Notes: generated from the sequence alone by a model not told the origin. A stretch of DNA of 64,000 nt from Herbidospora daliensis (GCF_001570585.1 NZ_BBXF01000004.1:248001-312000); one strand, 5' to 3'; positions 18,614 to 28,215 are shown, counted from the first letter of the stretch. Numbers and translations: made by a program.

Positions 18614-19015
18614 CAATGATTCCCTCCTGCCGTGGCCAACCACGACACCTTGAGAGCACCTGTCCGTCTGGCAAGTTCCGGAACGAGCCCCCCGAAGGCC
18701 CGATCGATGAAGGTGGAGTTACGAGTCCGCTTCGTGTTACCGGTTGCGAGAAACATACAGAGACGAACAAGGGCTAGCAAGAGTCATGTACTCAAGATGC
18801 AAAAAAGTGACAGTGCGACGCAGCGCACACTAACGAAACACGAACCCGCAGGTCACAGAGATGGCCTGCTTCGACGCTCGTTCTCGCGGCGCTGTCAGGC
18901 TTGAGGGGACGACTGACAGGGGCGTGACCGTTCCAGTCAAACACCGGGGATCAGCCGCAAACAAGCTCCTGCCAGCACGCAGGGAATCGACGATCAGATG
19001 AACCGGAACAACACA
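18614..19015 (-). promoter_or_regulatory. Promoter region of the alpha-glucoside operon
   Basis: About 400 bp without a gene, AT-richer in 18720-18850. It must contain the operon promoter and probably the LacI-type operator. The sequence TTACCGGTTG around 18738 is a weak partial palindrome, and several short AGCAAG/TTGC motifs recur, but no operator stands out enough to call. Confidence 0.4.
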
Positions 19016-19048
19016 GAAGCCCCGCACTTCCGAGGAAGGCGGGGCTTC
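19016..19048 (-). terminator. Terminator after the LacI-type regulator
   Basis: A perfect 10-bp stem (GAAGCCCCGC with GCGGGGCTTC) whose loop itself contains TTCC/GGAA, so the hairpin can extend. It lies 20 bp past the regulator stop. Confidence 0.8.
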
Positions 19049-19067
19049 GGGTGATGGACGGGAGGGG

Positions 19068-20111
19068 TCAGACCGCGACTCCGACGCCGACCCCGGCGCC
19101 GATCCTGGCGGGGCCGGTGGAACCCCGGACGACCAGCTCCGGTTCGTAGAGCAGTTCCTCGGCCGTGACGGGGGTGCCGTCGATCTGGTTCACCAGCAGC
19201 GTGACGGCGGCGCGGCCGATCGCCTCGATCGGCTGGCGGACCGTGGTCAGCGGCGGGTTGGTGCAGTTCATGAAGTTCGAGTCGTCGAAGCCGACCACCG
19301 AGACGTCTTCGGGCACCGACATGCCCATGCGGCGCACCGCCCGGATCGCTCCAAGCGCCAGCGGGTCAGAGGCGCAGATGATGCCGGTGACGCCCAGCCG
19401 GATCAGCCGGTTGGTGACGGCCTGGCCGCCTTCGAGCGAGAACATGGCGTGCTCGACCGCGACCTCGGCCAGGCCGGCCTTCTCGGCGGCGGCGTTGATC
19501 GCGGCCAGCTTGCGGCGCGAGGGGATGTGGTCGTCGGGGCCCAGCACTATCCCGAGCCGCTCGTGGCCGAGCGAGACCAGGTGGCTGAACGCCTGCTCCA
19601 CCGCGACGGCGTCGTCGGTGGACACCCGCGGGAAGTCGAGGTTGTCGCTGGCGGCGTTCACCAGCACGACCGGCAGGCCGATGTCGAGCAGCCGGAGGTA
19701 GTGCTCGTGGGGGGCGTCGGCCTCCATGTAGTGGCCGCCCGCGAAGACCACTCCGGAGACCTGCTGCTCCAGGAGCATCTCGACGTAGTCGGCCTCGGAG
19801 AGGCCGCCCGCCGTGCGGGTGCACAACACCGGGGTGAAGCCGCGCTGCGCCAGGGCGCCGCCGACCACCTCGGCCAGCGCCGGGAATATGGGGTTGCCCA
19901 GTTCGGGCAGGACCAGGCCGACCAGGCGGGCGCGCTCCCCCCGGAGCTGCGTCGGGCGCTCGTAGCCGAGGACATCGAGGGCGGTCAGCACGGCCGCGCG
20001 GGTCGCGTCGGAGACGCCCGGCTTGCCGTTCAGCACGCGGCTGACGGTCGCCTCGCTCACTCCGACTTTCTTCGCCACTTCTGCAAGTCGACGTGTCACA
20101 GCGCAAATCAT
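19068..20111 (-). CDS. aglR: LacI-family transcriptional regulator of the alpha-glucoside operon
   Basis: A repressor of about 347 residues. The N-terminal helix-turn-helix reads RRLAEVAKKVGVSEATVSRV followed by LNGKPGVSD, and a LacI-type hinge and periplasmic-binding-protein-like effector domain follow. It lies directly upstream of, and on the same strand as, the transporter operon, which supports a role as its repressor, released by an alpha-glucoside. The ATG at 20111 or the GTG at 20102 fits the family start; a longer frame to 20297 has no homology. The symbol is inferred from context. Confidence 0.87.
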   Translation of the reverse strand: MICAVTRRLAEVAKKVGVSEATVSRVLNGKPGVSDATRAAVLTALDVLGYERPTQLRGERARLVGLVLPELGNPIFPALAEVVGGALAQRGFTPVLCTRTAGGLSEADYVEMLLEQQVSGVVFAGGHYMEADAPHEHYLRLLDIGLPVVLVNAASDNLDFPRVSTDDAVAVEQAFSHLVSLGHERLGIVLGPDDHIPSRRKLAAINAAAEKAGLAEVAVEHAMFSLEGGQAVTNRLIRLGVTGIICASDPLALGAIRAVRRMGMSVPEDVSVVGFDDSNFMNCTNPPLTTVRQPIEAIGRAAVTLLVNQIDGTPVTAEELLYEPELVVRGSTGPARIGAGVGVGVAV

Positions 20112-20642
20112 ACGCCCAAGGAACGCAACCTGCTTGCATTCCCCCGATGCCATCTCGCCATGAGAGCGTTTTCCACCCATCGACGCACGATCATGGAATG
20201 ACCTCGCATCGGCCAACGCTCCAGGTCGTGACCGGAAAACGATCGTTTGCGAGGAGATACGCGCGCTTACGTGTTCTTTACACCGGGCCCGGGACATATG
20301 AACGTTACAGACGAACGGGCCGTGGGCGGTCGGCCGAAAGTTTGCGTACCGGCCCCTTCGAACTACTCATAAGGCCAGCTCAGCGGGGCTGCGGGAGAGC
20401 AAGCAGGGGCGGGTTGCACGTCCCGGACGCCATGACCGCAGAGGTCAGGCCCTGTCAGACGTCATCAGACCAGTGCTTTTGCGAAATCAAGTTGAAATAT
20501 TGCGGACTTCTGTTGGCCATCCTATGGTGTGCTCATCTCGACACCGCCGATCGCGACGGAGGCGCCGAGCACCCTCAGGCCCGTGTGGCCCGCCGACCCC
20601 CCGGCGGCGGCGCGGGCCCGCACCTGACAGAAGGGTCCGCCG
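20112..20642. promoter_or_regulatory. Divergent promoter region, LacI-type gene and GH87-like gene
   Basis: About 530 bp between divergent genes with no credible coding frame. It contains a perfect 12-bp palindrome AAACGATCGTTT at 20237-20248, a possible regulator site. An AT-rich patch near 20480-20530 (TTGAAATATTGCGG then TATGGT) could hold the promoter of the secreted glucanase. Confidence 0.45.
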
Positions 20643-23504
20643 ATGCCTGAATCGGTAATCCGCTCACGTCGCCTGTCCGCCGCCCTCGCGAGCGCCGCCC
20701 TGATCGCGGCGGGCGTGGTGGCCGTCCCCACCCTCTCCGGCACCGCCTCCGCGGCTGCCTCGGCCGACTCCGTGTGGGGCATCCCCGGTCGCGGCGCGAC
20801 CGTCCCCTTCACCGAGTTCGAGGCCGAGGACGTCGCCCACAACGGCACCCTCATCGGGCCCAGCCGCATCTACACGACGCTGCCCTCCGAGGCCTCCGGC
20901 CGCCGGGCCGTGACGATCGACTCCCCCGGCGAGTACGTCGAGTTCACCCTGACCAAGCCCGCCAACGCGATGACGGTGCGCTACAGCATCCCCGACGCGA
21001 ACGGCGGCCAGGGCCAGACGATCAACGCCGACATCCGCGTCGGCGGCGCCAAGCTCAAGGACCTGTCCCTGACCTCGGTCTACAGCTGGTTCTACGGCGG
21101 CTACCCGTTCAACAACAACCCGGGTGACACCAACCCCCACCACTTCTACGACGAGACCCAGACCCTGCTCGGCCAGACCTACCAGGCCGGGACCAAGATC
21201 CGCGTCCAGGCCCAGTCGAACGTCCCGATCACGGTGGACGTGGCCGACTTCGAGGTCGCCCCCTCGGCGATCCAGAGGCCGGCCGGCTCGCTGTCGGTCG
21301 ACGAGTTCGGCGCCGCCCGCAACTCGTCGACCGACTCCACCGCCGCCTTCCAGGCCGCGGTCGACGCGGGCAGGGCGCAGGGCAAGGAGGTGTACGTCCC
21401 CGAGGGCACGTACACCCTCTGGGACCACGTCGTCGTCGACGGCGTCACGCTGCGCGGCGCCGGCCCCTGGTACACCAAGCTGACCGGCCGCCACCCGACC
21501 CAGCGCAACCGCGCGGTCGGCATCTACGGCAAGTACGTCTCCGGGGGCGGCTACCAGGGCGGCATCCGCTCCCACGAGGCCGGCGGGCCCAGCCGCAACG
21601 TGGTCGTCCGCGACCTGCACATCCTCGGCGACATCCGCGAGCGGGTGGACGACGACCAGGTGAACGCCATGGGCGGCGCGATGACCGACTCGGTCGTCGA
21701 CAACGTCTGGATGGAGAACACCAAGGTCGGGGCCTGGATGGACGGCCCCATGAACAACTTCGTCATCCGCAACAGCAGGATCGTCGACCAGATCGCCGAC
21801 GGCGTGAACTTCCACACCGGCGTGACGAACTCGACGGTGACCAACACCTTCGTCCGCAACAGCGGCGACGACGGCCTGGCCATGTGGCCCGACCGGATGG
21901 CGAACGTCAACAACACCTTCAGCTTCAACACGGTGATCGCGCCGATCCTGGCCAACAACATCGTCACCTACGGCGGCCGCGACATCAAGATCACCGACAA
22001 CGTGGTCTCCGACACGCTGACCAACGGCGGCGGCATCCACATCGCCAACCGCTATCCCGGGGTCAACTCCGGCCAGGGCACCGCGGTCGCGGGCACCCAC
22101 ACGGTCGCCAGGAACACCCTGATCCGGACCGGCAACAACGACTACAACTGGCGCTTCGGCGTCGGCGCGATCTGGTTCTCCGGCCTCAACGAGCCGGTCA
22201 ACGCCACGATCAACGTGACCGACACCGACATCATCGACAGCTCGTACGCCGCCATCCACTTCATCGAGGGCAGCACCCAGACGGTCAACTTCAAGAACGT
22301 CAACATCGCCGGCACGGGCACGTACATGATCCAGGCCCAGTCTGGTGCCCGGACGACGTTCGAGAACGTGCGGGCCAGCTACCTCGGCGCCGGGACGGCG
22401 ATCCACAACTGCGTGGGCGGCTCGTTCACGATGACCGACCTGGGCGGCAACTCGGGCTGGTCGCCGGGCAGCACGACCTGCACCGGCACCTGGCCGAACC
22501 CGAACTACATCTATCCGGGCGGCGGCGGAGGCAACCCCAGCCCCTCGCCCAGCCCGCCCACGAGCCCGTCGCCGTCTCCGTCGCCCAGCCCGTCACCCAG
22601 TCCGTCACCCAGTCCGTCGCCCTGCACCAAGACGGCCACGGCGACCAGCCAGAACCAGTCGTTCACCCCGCAGAACGCGATCGACGGCAGCGCCGACACG
22701 TACTGGGAGAGCGCCAACAACGCCTTCCCGCAGTCGCTGACGGTCGACCTGTGCGCCCCGGTCAACGTGCAGCGGGTGGAACTGAAGCTGCCGCCCGCGT
22801 CGGCCTGGAACACCCGCACCCAGACCATCGCGATCGAGGGTTCGACCAACAACTCGACGTGGACGACGCTGTCGGGCAGCGCGGGCCGCACCTTCAACCC
22901 GGCGACCGGCAACACGGTGTCGATCAACACCACCGCCGCGACGGTCCGCTACCTGCGCGTCGTCGTGACGGGCAACACCGGCTGGCCGGCCGCGCAGCTC
23001 TCGTCGGTCGAGGTCTTCGGCACCCCGGGCACGAACCCGTCGCCGTCCCCCTCGCCGTCGCCCTCGCCCACTCCCAGCCAGCCGGCCGGGAACCTGGCGC
23101 AGGGCCGCCCGGCGACCGCCAGCGGCGTCGCGCAGAACTACGGCCCCGGCAACGCGGTCGACGGCAACGCCAACTCGTACTGGGAGAGCACCAACAACGC
23201 CTTCCCCCAGACGATCACCGTCGACCTCGGCCAGAACCGCACGGTCGGCCGGGTGGTCCTGAAACTGCCCCCCGCCACGGCCTGGGCCACCCGCACCCAG
23301 ACCCTGTCGGTCCTCGGCTCGCAGGACAACGCGACGTGGAGCACCCTCTCGGCCTCGGCCGGCCGGGTCTTCAACCCGTCGAGCGGCAACACGGTGACCA
23401 TCACGTTCACCGCGAGCAGTCAGCGTTACCTGCGCCTGAACGTCACCGGCAACACCGGCTGGCCGGCGGCGCAACTGTCCGAGTTCGAGGTGTACGGCTC
23501 GTAG
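20643..23504 (+). CDS. Secreted multidomain glycoside hydrolase, GH87-like (alpha-1,3-glucanase/mycodextranase)
   Basis: A 953-residue secreted protein. A signal peptide (1-39, ending in TASAAA) is followed by a CBM35/6-like sandwich (about 50-205) and a parallel beta-helix (about 213-620). The helix has the GH87-like stretch IADGVNFHTGVTNSTV followed by GDDGLAMW, where the paired Asp residues are the likely catalytic acids. Two discoidin (F5/8 type C, CBM32-like) domains at about 661-805 and 817-953 follow Pro-Ser linkers built from PSPSPS repeats. It would cleave fungal or bacterial alpha-1,3-glucan outside the cell. The domain layout is clear; GH87 against another beta-helix family is less certain. 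Confidence 0.8.
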   Translation: MPESVIRSRRLSAALASAALIAAGVVAVPTLSGTASAAASADSVWGIPGRGATVPFTEFEAEDVAHNGTLIGPSRIYTTLPSEASGRRAVTIDSPGEYVEFTLTKPANAMTVRYSIPDANGGQGQTINADIRVGGAKLKDLSLTSVYSWFYGGYPFNNNPGDTNPHHFYDETQTLLGQTYQAGTKIRVQAQSNVPITVDVADFEVAPSAIQRPAGSLSVDEFGAARNSSTDSTAAFQAAVDAGRAQGKEVYVPEGTYTLWDHVVVDGVTLRGAGPWYTKLTGRHPTQRNRAVGIYGKYVSGGGYQGGIRSHEAGGPSRNVVVRDLHILGDIRERVDDDQVNAMGGAMTDSVVDNVWMENTKVGAWMDGPMNNFVIRNSRIVDQIADGVNFHTGVTNSTVTNTFVRNSGDDGLAMWPDRMANVNNTFSFNTVIAPILANNIVTYGGRDIKITDNVVSDTLTNGGGIHIANRYPGVNSGQGTAVAGTHTVARNTLIRTGNNDYNWRFGVGAIWFSGLNEPVNATINVTDTDIIDSSYAAIHFIEGSTQTVNFKNVNIAGTGTYMIQAQSGARTTFENVRASYLGAGTAIHNCVGGSFTMTDLGGNSGWSPGSTTCTGTWPNPNYIYPGGGGGNPSPSPSPPTSPSPSPSPSPSPSPSPSPSPCTKTATATSQNQSFTPQNAIDGSADTYWESANNAFPQSLTVDLCAPVNVQRVELKLPPASAWNTRTQTIAIEGSTNNSTWTTLSGSAGRTFNPATGNTVSINTTAATVRYLRVVVTGNTGWPAAQLSSVEVFGTPGTNPSPSPSPSPSPTPSQPAGNLAQGRPATASGVAQNYGPGNAVDGNANSYWESTNNAFPQTITVDLGQNRTVGRVVLKLPPATAWATRTQTLSVLGSQDNATWSTLSASAGRVFNPSSGNTVTITFTASSQRYLRLNVTGNTGWPAAQLSEFEVYGS

Positions 23505-23522
23505 CCCGGACCACGTGACCGG

Positions 23523-23559
23523 CGCCCGGGAGGAGGGAGGACGCCCCTCCCCCCGGGCG
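23523..23559. terminator. Bidirectional hairpin between convergent genes
   Basis: CGCCCGGG pairs with CCCGGGCG, and the stem continues inward with six more pairs past one mismatch. It sits between the stops of the GH87-like gene and the LanC-like gene. Confidence 0.75.
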
Positions 23560-23570
23560 TCAACGTGTGT

Positions 23571-24878
23571 CTAAAGGGAGTCGGCCGGGACCGGGATCGC
23601 CGGGAACGGGTTGTCGGGCAGCAGGATCACCCGGCGGGCGTCGCGCCCCTCGCGGGCGACGGCCAGGTGCAGCAGCGCCGCGCCCACGCCCGCCGCCCCC
23701 ACCATGTAACCGGTGTCGGCGGTGATCTCATGGGGCCGCAGCCGGCGGTACGCCTGGTACCAGCGCATGCCGCGCCCGTCGTCGCGGGTGGCCCGCTCGA
23801 TCAGGTCGTCGCCCAGTTCGGTCGCCACGTCGAGGTATTCGCTGGTGCCCGTCGCCGCCCACAGGCCGACGAAGAACTCGATCAGCCCGGCCGCGCCGCA
23901 ACACTGGCATGCCACGTTCCAGTAGCCCTCGCTGCGGCGTTCGGGCACGCCGCTGTTGATGACGCCGCGGGCCAGGCGCTCGACCCAGTCGAGGTCGCCG
24001 GGGTCGCCGGTCACCCGGTAGAGCTCGTGGAACAGCCGGGCCACCCCGGCCGAGCCGGAGCAGAAGCCCAGGTAGTTGAGCGCCCGCGCGTGGGGCACGT
24101 GGTGGGGCACCAGGGCGCACTTGTCGCTGACCGAGCTGACCATGCGGACGAAGTCGGCCGCCCGGCGGGCCGCCGCGAGGAACATGCCGTCGCCGGTCAC
24201 GCCGTAGAGGCGCGCCATCAGGAAGCCCGATCCGGCGGTGCCGGACAGGAAGCCGGGGGTGACCGCGTCGACCGGGAGGTCGCCGCCCTCGGCGCCGAAC
24301 TGGTGGCCGGGCACGACCTGGCCGGCGATGGTGCGGCCGGTCATGATGGCGACCTCTTCGAGGTCGTCGCGGCCCAGCATGCCGGCGATGTGGAGCAGGC
24401 CGAGAGCGATGCCGCCGTCGCCGCGCTGCGACACGTCGCCGGTCCAGGTCAGTCCTTCTCTGGACGGCCGCTGCGAGGCGAGCACCCGCTCGGCGATGCG
24501 CTCGGCCGCGACCTGATGGGTGGCGTCGCCGGTGGCCCAGTAGGACTCGGTCAGGGCGAAGACCAGGCCCATCAGGCCGTGGTAGAAGGTCGGGTCGGTG
24601 ATGGTGCCGGAGACGGTGACCAGGTGGTCGGCGCCGGCGAGGGCCTCGTCCAGATAAGACTGGTCGCCGGTCGCGGCGGCCAGTTCGAGGTAGAACAAGA
24701 CGATCCCGGCCGCGCCCGAATAGAGGGTGGCCGAGTGGCCGGCGTTGGCCGACCGGCCGCCGGGGTCGGGGTTGGCGAGCCAGTGGTGGCCGTGGTCGTC
24801 GTCGACGGCCGCTTCGCGGATCCACCGGGCGGCGTGGATCGCCGCGGTGACCGGCGTGTCGGCTTCCGTCCGCCCCAT
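23571..24878 (-). CDS. LanC-like (lanthionine cyclase fold) protein with CCG zinc motif
   Basis: A 435-residue alpha/alpha-toroid protein. LanC signatures are visible: GxxG-type repeats (YSGAAGIVLFYLEL, YHGLMGLVFAL, FLSGTAGSGFL), Cys273 in GFCSGSAG and Cys326-Cys327 in CCGAAG. Normal LanC enzymes use Cys-Cys-His as zinc ligands; here the His of CHG is Cys, as in the three-Cys class known from some LanM enzymes such as ProcM. LanC enzymes add Cys thiols to dehydrated Ser/Thr. No dehydratase, precursor peptide or protease is visible nearby, so it is an orphan and may have another role such as glutathione or mycothiol addition. Confidence 0.8.
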   Translation of the reverse strand: MGRTEADTPVTAAIHAARWIREAAVDDDHGHHWLANPDPGGRSANAGHSATLYSGAAGIVLFYLELAAATGDQSYLDEALAGADHLVTVSGTITDPTFYHGLMGLVFALTESYWATGDATHQVAAERIAERVLASQRPSREGLTWTGDVSQRGDGGIALGLLHIAGMLGRDDLEEVAIMTGRTIAGQVVPGHQFGAEGGDLPVDAVTPGFLSGTAGSGFLMARLYGVTGDGMFLAAARRAADFVRMVSSVSDKCALVPHHVPHARALNYLGFCSGSAGVARLFHELYRVTGDPGDLDWVERLARGVINSGVPERRSEGYWNVACQCCGAAGLIEFFVGLWAATGTSEYLDVATELGDDLIERATRDDGRGMRWYQAYRRLRPHEITADTGYMVGAAGVGAALLHLAVAREGRDARRVILLPDNPFPAIPVPADSL

Positions 24879-24910
24879 GTCGCCTCCCGGTATTTCCTAC
24901 AAGGATAGTC

Positions 24911-27025
24911 CTATTTAGCGAGCCCGGCGAGCGGCGGCGGCAGCTCACGCTCATGGATCAGCACCAGGCGGCGGGTCGCCCTGGTCATCGCCACGTAGAG
25001 GTCGCGACCGGCCAGTTCCTCGGGCCACAAGACGATGACGCCGTCGAATTCGAGCCCTTTTGAGGTCGTCACGGTCATCAGCGCCACCGGCGAGTCCAGC
25101 GGATCGAGCGTAACGGCTTCCGGGACCGCCGACGCGACTTCCGCATAGCGTTCACCGGACGTGATGATGGCCAGCCGGCCCTCCCCGTCGGCGAGCAGAT
25201 CGCCGGCCGCGGCGGCGATCTCCGCCCTGAGCACGTCGTTCAGCTCCGCCCCGGTGGCCCGGAGCACGCGGGGCGGCTCCTCGGCGGGCCTGACCGAAAT
25301 CGGGGGTTCCTGGTCGGGGGCGACCTCCTTCAGGACCTCGGCGGCGGCGTCCATGACGTCCTTGGGGGTGCGGTAGTTGACGGTGAGGCGCTCCTCGCGC
25401 CAGGTGACGTACTGGTCGAGCATCTCACCCCAGCTCGTCGCGCCGGCCGGGGAGCCGGTCTGGCCGATGTCGCCGACGATCGTCATCGAGCGGGTCGGGA
25501 TGCGCCGCATGATCATGCGCCAGGCCATCGCCGAGAGCTCCTGGGCCTCGTCGACGATCACGTGGCCGTAGATCCACTTGCGGTCGCGCTCGGCCCGCTG
25601 GGCGGTGGTGACCTCCTCGCCGGGGGTGGCGTTCCAGTCGGCCAGCAGCGCCGCCTCGACCTCCTCGACCCCGGTGACGGTGAGCACCTCGCGGGCGAAC
25701 AGCTCCTGCTCGGCCCGGCCGTCGTCGCGCCGCGCCGGGGCGGGCTCCTCGCCGAGCAGCTCGGCGGCCTCGTCCAGGAGGGGGATGTCGCCGGTCGTCC
25801 ACGGGTCGCCGGGCGACTTGCCGAGCATGCCGCGCACGAGCTCCTGCGGGGTGACGACCGGCCACAGGGCGTCGATGGCCGCCCTGACCGGCGGTTCGTG
25901 CCACAGAACCTTCCTGATGTACGCCAGCTCGTCGGCGTCGGCGGGCCGGTCGAGCTTGGCCGTCTCGTCGATCGCGAGCGCGCGCAGCAGGTCGAGCACC
26001 AGCAGCTTGCGGGCCACGTTGTGGGGGCGGCCCGACCGGCGGGCCCGGTCGCGGGCCTCGACGCAGAGGTGGTGCGGGACCGCCAGGTCGAGGCCGTCGA
26101 CGTGGATCTCCAGGTCGCCCTCGGGCACCCGCTGCCGGTCGGCGACCGCCCGCGCGACCGCCTCGACCATGCCGAGGTCGCCCTTGATGACCGCCTGGAA
26201 CGGCTCGTCGCCGGCGGTGGCGGTGACGCCGGGGAACAGGTCGCCCACGCCGGCCAGCACGACGTCGGTCTCGCCCAGCGAGGGCAGCACCTGGCTGATG
26301 TAGCGCAGGAACGTGGTGTTGGGGCCGACGACCAGGACGCCGCGGCGTTCGAGGGTCTCGCGGTAGGCGTACAGGAGGTAGGCGGCGCGGTGGAGGGCGG
26401 CGACGGTCTTGCCGGTGCCGGGCCCGCCCTCGACGACGAGCGTGCCGTGCAGGCCCGACCGGATCACCCGGTCCTGCTCGGTCTGGATGGTGGCCACGAC
26501 GTCGCCCATCCGGCCGGTGCGCCGGCGGCGCAGGGCGGCCAGCAGGGCGGCCTCGCCGACGAAGCCGCCGTCGACGTCCTCGCGGTCGAGGTCGAAGACC
26601 TCGTCGTCGACGCCGACCACGGTGCGGCCCTTGGTCCGCAGGTGGCGGCGGCGCACCAGGGTGCCCGGGTAGGAGGGGGTGGCGGCGTAGAAGGGCCGGG
26701 CGGCGGGGGCCCGCCAGTCGACCAGGATCGTCTCGTGGTCGTCGTTGCGCAGCCCGACGCGGCCGATGTAGAGGGTCTCCTCCAGGACGTCGTCGATGCG
26801 CCCGAAGCACAGGCCGCGCTCGACGCCGTTGAGCTGGGCGAGCCGGCGGGCGTGCTCCTTGGCCGACACCTCGCGCTCGACCCGCGCCTGGTGGGTGCCG
26901 CCCGAGGCGCCCTTGGCGTACTCGGTCTTGAGGGCCTCGGCCGTCCGGCGCCGGACGGTGTCGAGCCGGTCGTAGAGCTGGGTGATCCGGCTCTGCTCCA
27001 ATTCGAGCACTTGACGATTGGCCAC
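24911..27025 (-). CDS. helR: HelD/HelR-like RNA polymerase-associated SF1 helicase
   Basis: A 704-residue UvrD/Rep-superfamily ATPase with an N-terminal coiled segment (LELEQSRITQLYDRLDTVRR), Walker A GGPGTGKT, motif II VDEAQELS and motif VI-type YVAMTRATRRLVL. This layout is that of HelD/HelR proteins, which pull RNA polymerase off DNA and, for HelR, displace rifamycins. The start is the GTG at 27025 behind GGAGAGGA with 9-nt spacing; an upstream frame to 27088 is probably leader. HelR is one subclass of HelD, so the resistance role is inferred. Confidence 0.82.
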   Translation of the reverse strand: MANRQVLELEQSRITQLYDRLDTVRRRTAEALKTEYAKGASGGTHQARVEREVSAKEHARRLAQLNGVERGLCFGRIDDVLEETLYIGRVGLRNDDHETILVDWRAPAARPFYAATPSYPGTLVRRRHLRTKGRTVVGVDDEVFDLDREDVDGGFVGEAALLAALRRRRTGRMGDVVATIQTEQDRVIRSGLHGTLVVEGGPGTGKTVAALHRAAYLLYAYRETLERRGVLVVGPNTTFLRYISQVLPSLGETDVVLAGVGDLFPGVTATAGDEPFQAVIKGDLGMVEAVARAVADRQRVPEGDLEIHVDGLDLAVPHHLCVEARDRARRSGRPHNVARKLLVLDLLRALAIDETAKLDRPADADELAYIRKVLWHEPPVRAAIDALWPVVTPQELVRGMLGKSPGDPWTTGDIPLLDEAAELLGEEPAPARRDDGRAEQELFAREVLTVTGVEEVEAALLADWNATPGEEVTTAQRAERDRKWIYGHVIVDEAQELSAMAWRMIMRRIPTRSMTIVGDIGQTGSPAGATSWGEMLDQYVTWREERLTVNYRTPKDVMDAAAEVLKEVAPDQEPPISVRPAEEPPRVLRATGAELNDVLRAEIAAAAGDLLADGEGRLAIITSGERYAEVASAVPEAVTLDPLDSPVALMTVTTSKGLEFDGVIVLWPEELAGRDLYVAMTRATRRLVLIHERELPPPLAGLAK

Positions 27026-27056
27026 GCGAGTGCTATCCTCTCCAACGGAGCTATGT

Positions 27057-27080
27057 GATTTGCGCAGCACAAGGGGCCCG
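27057..27080 (-). promoter_or_regulatory. Inverted-repeat element upstream of the HelR-like gene
   Basis: Leftward it reads CCCCTTGTGCTGCGCAAA, with TTG and CAA half-sites about 7 nt apart, 32-55 bp before the GTG start. Rifamycin-associated elements precede helR genes in this position; I cannot confirm the match to that consensus from memory. Confidence 0.35.
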
Positions 27081-27268
27081 CAACTCACCAGGATAGCTCC
27101 TTTTTCTTTGCCCGCATCCGGCGTGACCCGACCGGTGATTTCGCCGATGCGCCGCCCCCGGTTCGCTCCTGACTATGACGCAGTCAGCAATTCCGACAGG
27201 GCCGTCGTGCGGAGCCGGAAACGCGCCCGCAACACAGCGGCTCTTCCGAGAACCGGGAGACACCCCCC

Positions 27269-28204
27269 TTGCGACGTTTCTTCTCGGCAGATTCCGATCG
27301 CGGGACACGGCCGGGCTCCGGCCGCCCGCGTCTCGCTCGCTCGTCCCCGCTGTCCCGTCTCGCCACCACCGCCCTCGCGTTCATCCTGGCGACCGGGACC
27401 GCCGTCACTCTAGCCCCCTCGGCGCACGCCGCCGGGTTCGAGCGCGGCCCGAACCCCACCAGCTCGATCCTCGAAGCCTCGCGCGGCCCGTTCTCCGTCG
27501 CCACCACGAGCGTCTCGTCGCTCGTCTCGGGCTTCGGCGGCGGCACCATCTACTACCCGACCGACACCAGCCAGGGCACCTTCGGCGCGATCGCCATCTC
27601 CCCCGGTTACACCGCCCGGTGGTCGAGCCTCGAATGGTTAGGCCCGCGCATCGCCTCGCACGGCTTCGTCGTCATCGGCATCGAGACCAACTCGACCCTC
27701 GACCAGCCCGCCAGCCGCGGCAACCAGCTTTTGGCCGCCCTCGACTACCTGGTCAACAGCAGCTCCACCACGGTACGCAGCCGCATCGACCGCAACCGCC
27801 TCGCGGTCGCCGGCCACTCGATGGGCGGCGGCGGCACCCTGCACGCCGCAGAAGACCGCCCCTCCCTCAAGGCCGCCGTGCCGATCGCGCCGTGGAACCT
27901 CGACAAGACCTGGGGTTCGGTGCGCGTGCCGACCCTGATCGTGGCCGGTGAGAGCGACAGCGTCGCCTCCCCGACGACGCACGCCAGCCCCTTCTACAAC
28001 AGCATCAGCCAGACGGAGAAGGCGTACCTGGAGCTGAACGGCGCCAGCCACTTCTTCCCGCAGACGACCAACACCCCGTTCGCCAAGCAGTTCGTCGCCT
28101 GGCTCAAGCGCTGGGTCGACGAGGACACCCGCTACAGCCCGTTCATCTGCCCCGGCCCGAGCGGCCTGGCGATCGAGGAGTACCGCAGCACCTGCCCGGT
28201 GTGA
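27269..28204 (+). CDS. cut: Secreted cutinase / polyester hydrolase (PET-hydrolase family)
   Basis: A 311-residue secreted alpha/beta hydrolase closely resembling the Thermobifida cutinases and LCC. The signal peptide ends near SAHA (residue 54) and the mature part begins [11 protein letters not shown]. The triad is Ser184 in GHSMGG, Asp230 in GESDS and His261 in ASHFFP. The oxyanion-loop region SPGYTA is like LCC; TfCut2 has Gly at the last position. The substrate Trp is in APWNLDK, and a C-terminal disulfide is likely between Cys294 and Cys309. It cleaves cutin and aliphatic or aromatic polyesters outside the cell. The TTG start at 27269 follows GGGAGA. A strong terminator follows. Confidence 0.93.
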   Translation: MRRFFSADSDRGTRPGSGRPRLARSSPLSRLATTALAFILATGTAVTLAPSAHAAGFERGPNPTSSILEASRGPFSVATTSVSSLVSGFGGGTIYYPTDTSQGTFGAIAISPGYTARWSSLEWLGPRIASHGFVVIGIETNSTLDQPASRGNQLLAALDYLVNSSSTTVRSRIDRNRLAVAGHSMGGGGTLHAAEDRPSLKAAVPIAPWNLDKTWGSVRVPTLIVAGESDSVASPTTHASPFYNSISQTEKAYLELNGASHFFPQTTNTPFAKQFVAWLKRWVDEDTRYSPFICPGPSGLAIEEYRSTCPV

Positions 28205-28215
28205 CCGAGCCGGAG

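Noticed and set aside
18614-19015. Clear LacI operator before the sugar-binding lipoprotein gene
   Set aside because: Only weak partial palindromes were found by eye; none is good enough to call.
22540-22625. Short regular repeats resembling a CRISPR-like array
   Set aside because: They encode a Pro-Ser linker in the secreted glucanase; there are no unique spacers.
23571-24878. Complete lanthipeptide cluster around the LanC-like gene
   Set aside because: No precursor peptide, dehydratase or exporter is visible; the flanks are a glucanase and a helicase.
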